The position numbers and the translations under genes are program-made. DNA of 6,733 bases from Promethearchaeum sp. (GTDB lineage: Archaea > Asgardarchaeota > Lokiarchaeia > Sigyniarchaeales > Promethearchaeaceae). How positions within the stretch are numbered: position 1 is the first letter of the stretch; each line of letters opens with the position of its first letter. Location: positions 1-6,733 of the forward strand of contig JAUWPK010000206.1 in the NCBI GenBank assembly GCA_030611625.1, in the 5' to 3' direction. Of this stretch, positions 5,980 to 6,733 are shown one piece after another. Under the pieces are notes generated by a model. That model was not told the origin of the DNA, did not search any database, and saw nothing but the letters and a program-made list of their open reading frames with translations.

Positions 5980-6733
5980 ATGATAAATACTTACGCAAAA
6001 GAACATATGGAACAAGCTTACTGGGATCTCCCTGCAACTTACCATGGTCCCAAATTTGATGCTCATACGCACATCTGGAGTATAAAAATTGCGGAAAAAC
6101 ATTTGGAATATACCGAGGCCTTTAACATTCGAAAGACAATGGCTATTTTGGATGAAGATGTCAAGGGTAAATTGTCTCCCGATTTATATGATCGATTTAT
6201 TTTTGCTCGTTTCCTGCGTAGTCGAAATATGTTAAGTAATAACTCCCATGAAATGGCTGATATGGTAGATGAATATTACTCTCAAGGCTATTCTATTATC
6301 AAATTTTGGTTTGCCCCAAGGTGGCGAGATTATGTGGAACAAGAACTGAAGCTTCCCGTCGAAAAAATTAAGTTATCAAGCCCTCTCTTTGAACCCATTT
6401 ATTCTCGCATCGAGGATTTAGGGCTCATTTTCCTCATTCATAACAGTGATCCGGACCTCTGGTATGAAAAAAAATATCAACCAGAATCGAAATATGGATC
6501 AAAGAAAACTCATCTTCAAGATCTTGAAGAAGTTTTACAAGCCCATCCTAAAATGAAAGTTTTAGGAGCACATTTTGCCGCTCAACCCGAACATTTAGAA
6601 AATCTTGGTAGGTGGTTCGATACATATCCTAATTTTTACGTGGATGCGAGCTCGGCTCGGTGGATGGCAAGGGAATTTTCCCGTAGACGATCTGACATTA
6701 TCACTTTTTTTAAAAAATATTCCGATAGGATAT
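5980..6733 (+). CDS. Amidohydrolase family 2 (metal-dependent TIM-barrel hydrolase), 3' partial
   Basis: The frame is open from the ATG at 5980 to the window edge, giving 251 residues without a stop; the C terminus lies outside. The metal site of amidohydrolase-2/ACMSD-like proteins is visible: FDAHTHIW with His29 and His31 at the end of strand 1, Lys108 in IIKFW, His154 in LIHNSDP, His198 in LGAHF, and YVDASS (221-225). The expected terminal Asp ligand of strand 8 is not reached. These enzymes hydrolyse or decarboxylate small molecules using one divalent metal; the substrate is unknown here. The gene begins 21 bp after the BshC-like gene, so it is probably the fourth operon member and might process or recycle the product, for instance by cleaving an amide. 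An in-frame ATG at 6007 is an alternative start (MEQAYWDLP). Neither start has a good Shine-Dalgarno. GC content looks somewhat higher than in the preceding gene. Confidence 0.85.
   Translation, partial: MINTYAKEHMEQAYWDLPATYHGPKFDAHTHIWSIKIAEKHLEYTEAFNIRKTMAILDEDVKGKLSPDLYDRFIFARFLRSRNMLSNNSHEMADMVDEYYSQGYSIIKFWFAPRWRDYVEQELKLPVEKIKLSSPLFEPIYSRIEDLGLIFLIHNSDPDLWYEKKYQPESKYGSKKTHLQDLEEVLQAHPKMKVLGAHFAAQPEHLENLGRWFDTYPNFYVDASSARWMAREFSRRRSDIITFFKKYSDRI

Noticed and set aside
1..6733. Mobile element or CRISPR origin for the repeats
   Set aside because: No transposase, no regularly spaced repeats, and no terminal inverted repeats with target duplications; the repeats are explained by duplication of the membrane-protein genes.

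Overview
This window is AT-rich DNA with no RNA gene, insertion sequence or CRISPR array that I can recognise. It is probably archaeal. Oligo-T tracts without GC-rich hairpins follow the minus-strand genes, TATA-like boxes lie upstream of the transcription units, and one Shine-Dalgarno (GGAGATGATC) nearly matches the full archaeal/bacterial anti-SD. The gene content (GT2 glycosyltransferase, PIG-L deacetylase, divergent BshC, amidohydrolase) and AT-rich style would fit an Asgard-type (Lokiarchaeia-like) genome. That placement is an inference with low confidence, and a bacterium cannot be excluded from this stretch alone.

Left half (1-2357, minus strand): three tandem paralogues of about 220 residues. 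Each has two N-terminal membrane helices, a conserved soluble core that resembles a PH-like (YdbT/YcxB-type) fold, and a divergent C-terminal membrane helix. The two downstream copies are 12 bp apart and probably co-transcribed. The upstream copy is a separate unit with its own oligo-T 3' flank. Repeated flanks and mosaic similarity show that the cluster arose by local duplication and recombination.

Middle (2358-2625): a divergent intergenic region holding scrambled copies of a paralogue start region, then TATA-like elements and an SD for the rightward operon.

Right half (2626-6733, plus strand): a tight four-gene operon made of a GT-A/GT2 glycosyltransferase, a PIG-L/BshB1-type N-acetylglucosamine deacetylase, a BshC-family protein with an inserted zinc-ribbon-like Cys4 element, and a metal-dependent amidohydrolase (family 2) that runs off the window. 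The glycosyltransferase overlaps the deacetylase by 50 bp, and the next spacings are 2 bp and 21 bp. In bacillithiol synthesis, BshA (GT4) makes GlcNAc-malate, BshB deacetylates it, and BshC adds cysteine. Here steps two and three are present, but the glycosyltransferase is of a different family. The most interesting reading is therefore a variant pathway that makes a cysteine-glucosamine conjugate on an acceptor other than free malate, possibly an unrecognised low-molecular-weight thiol or a cysteinylated glycolipid.
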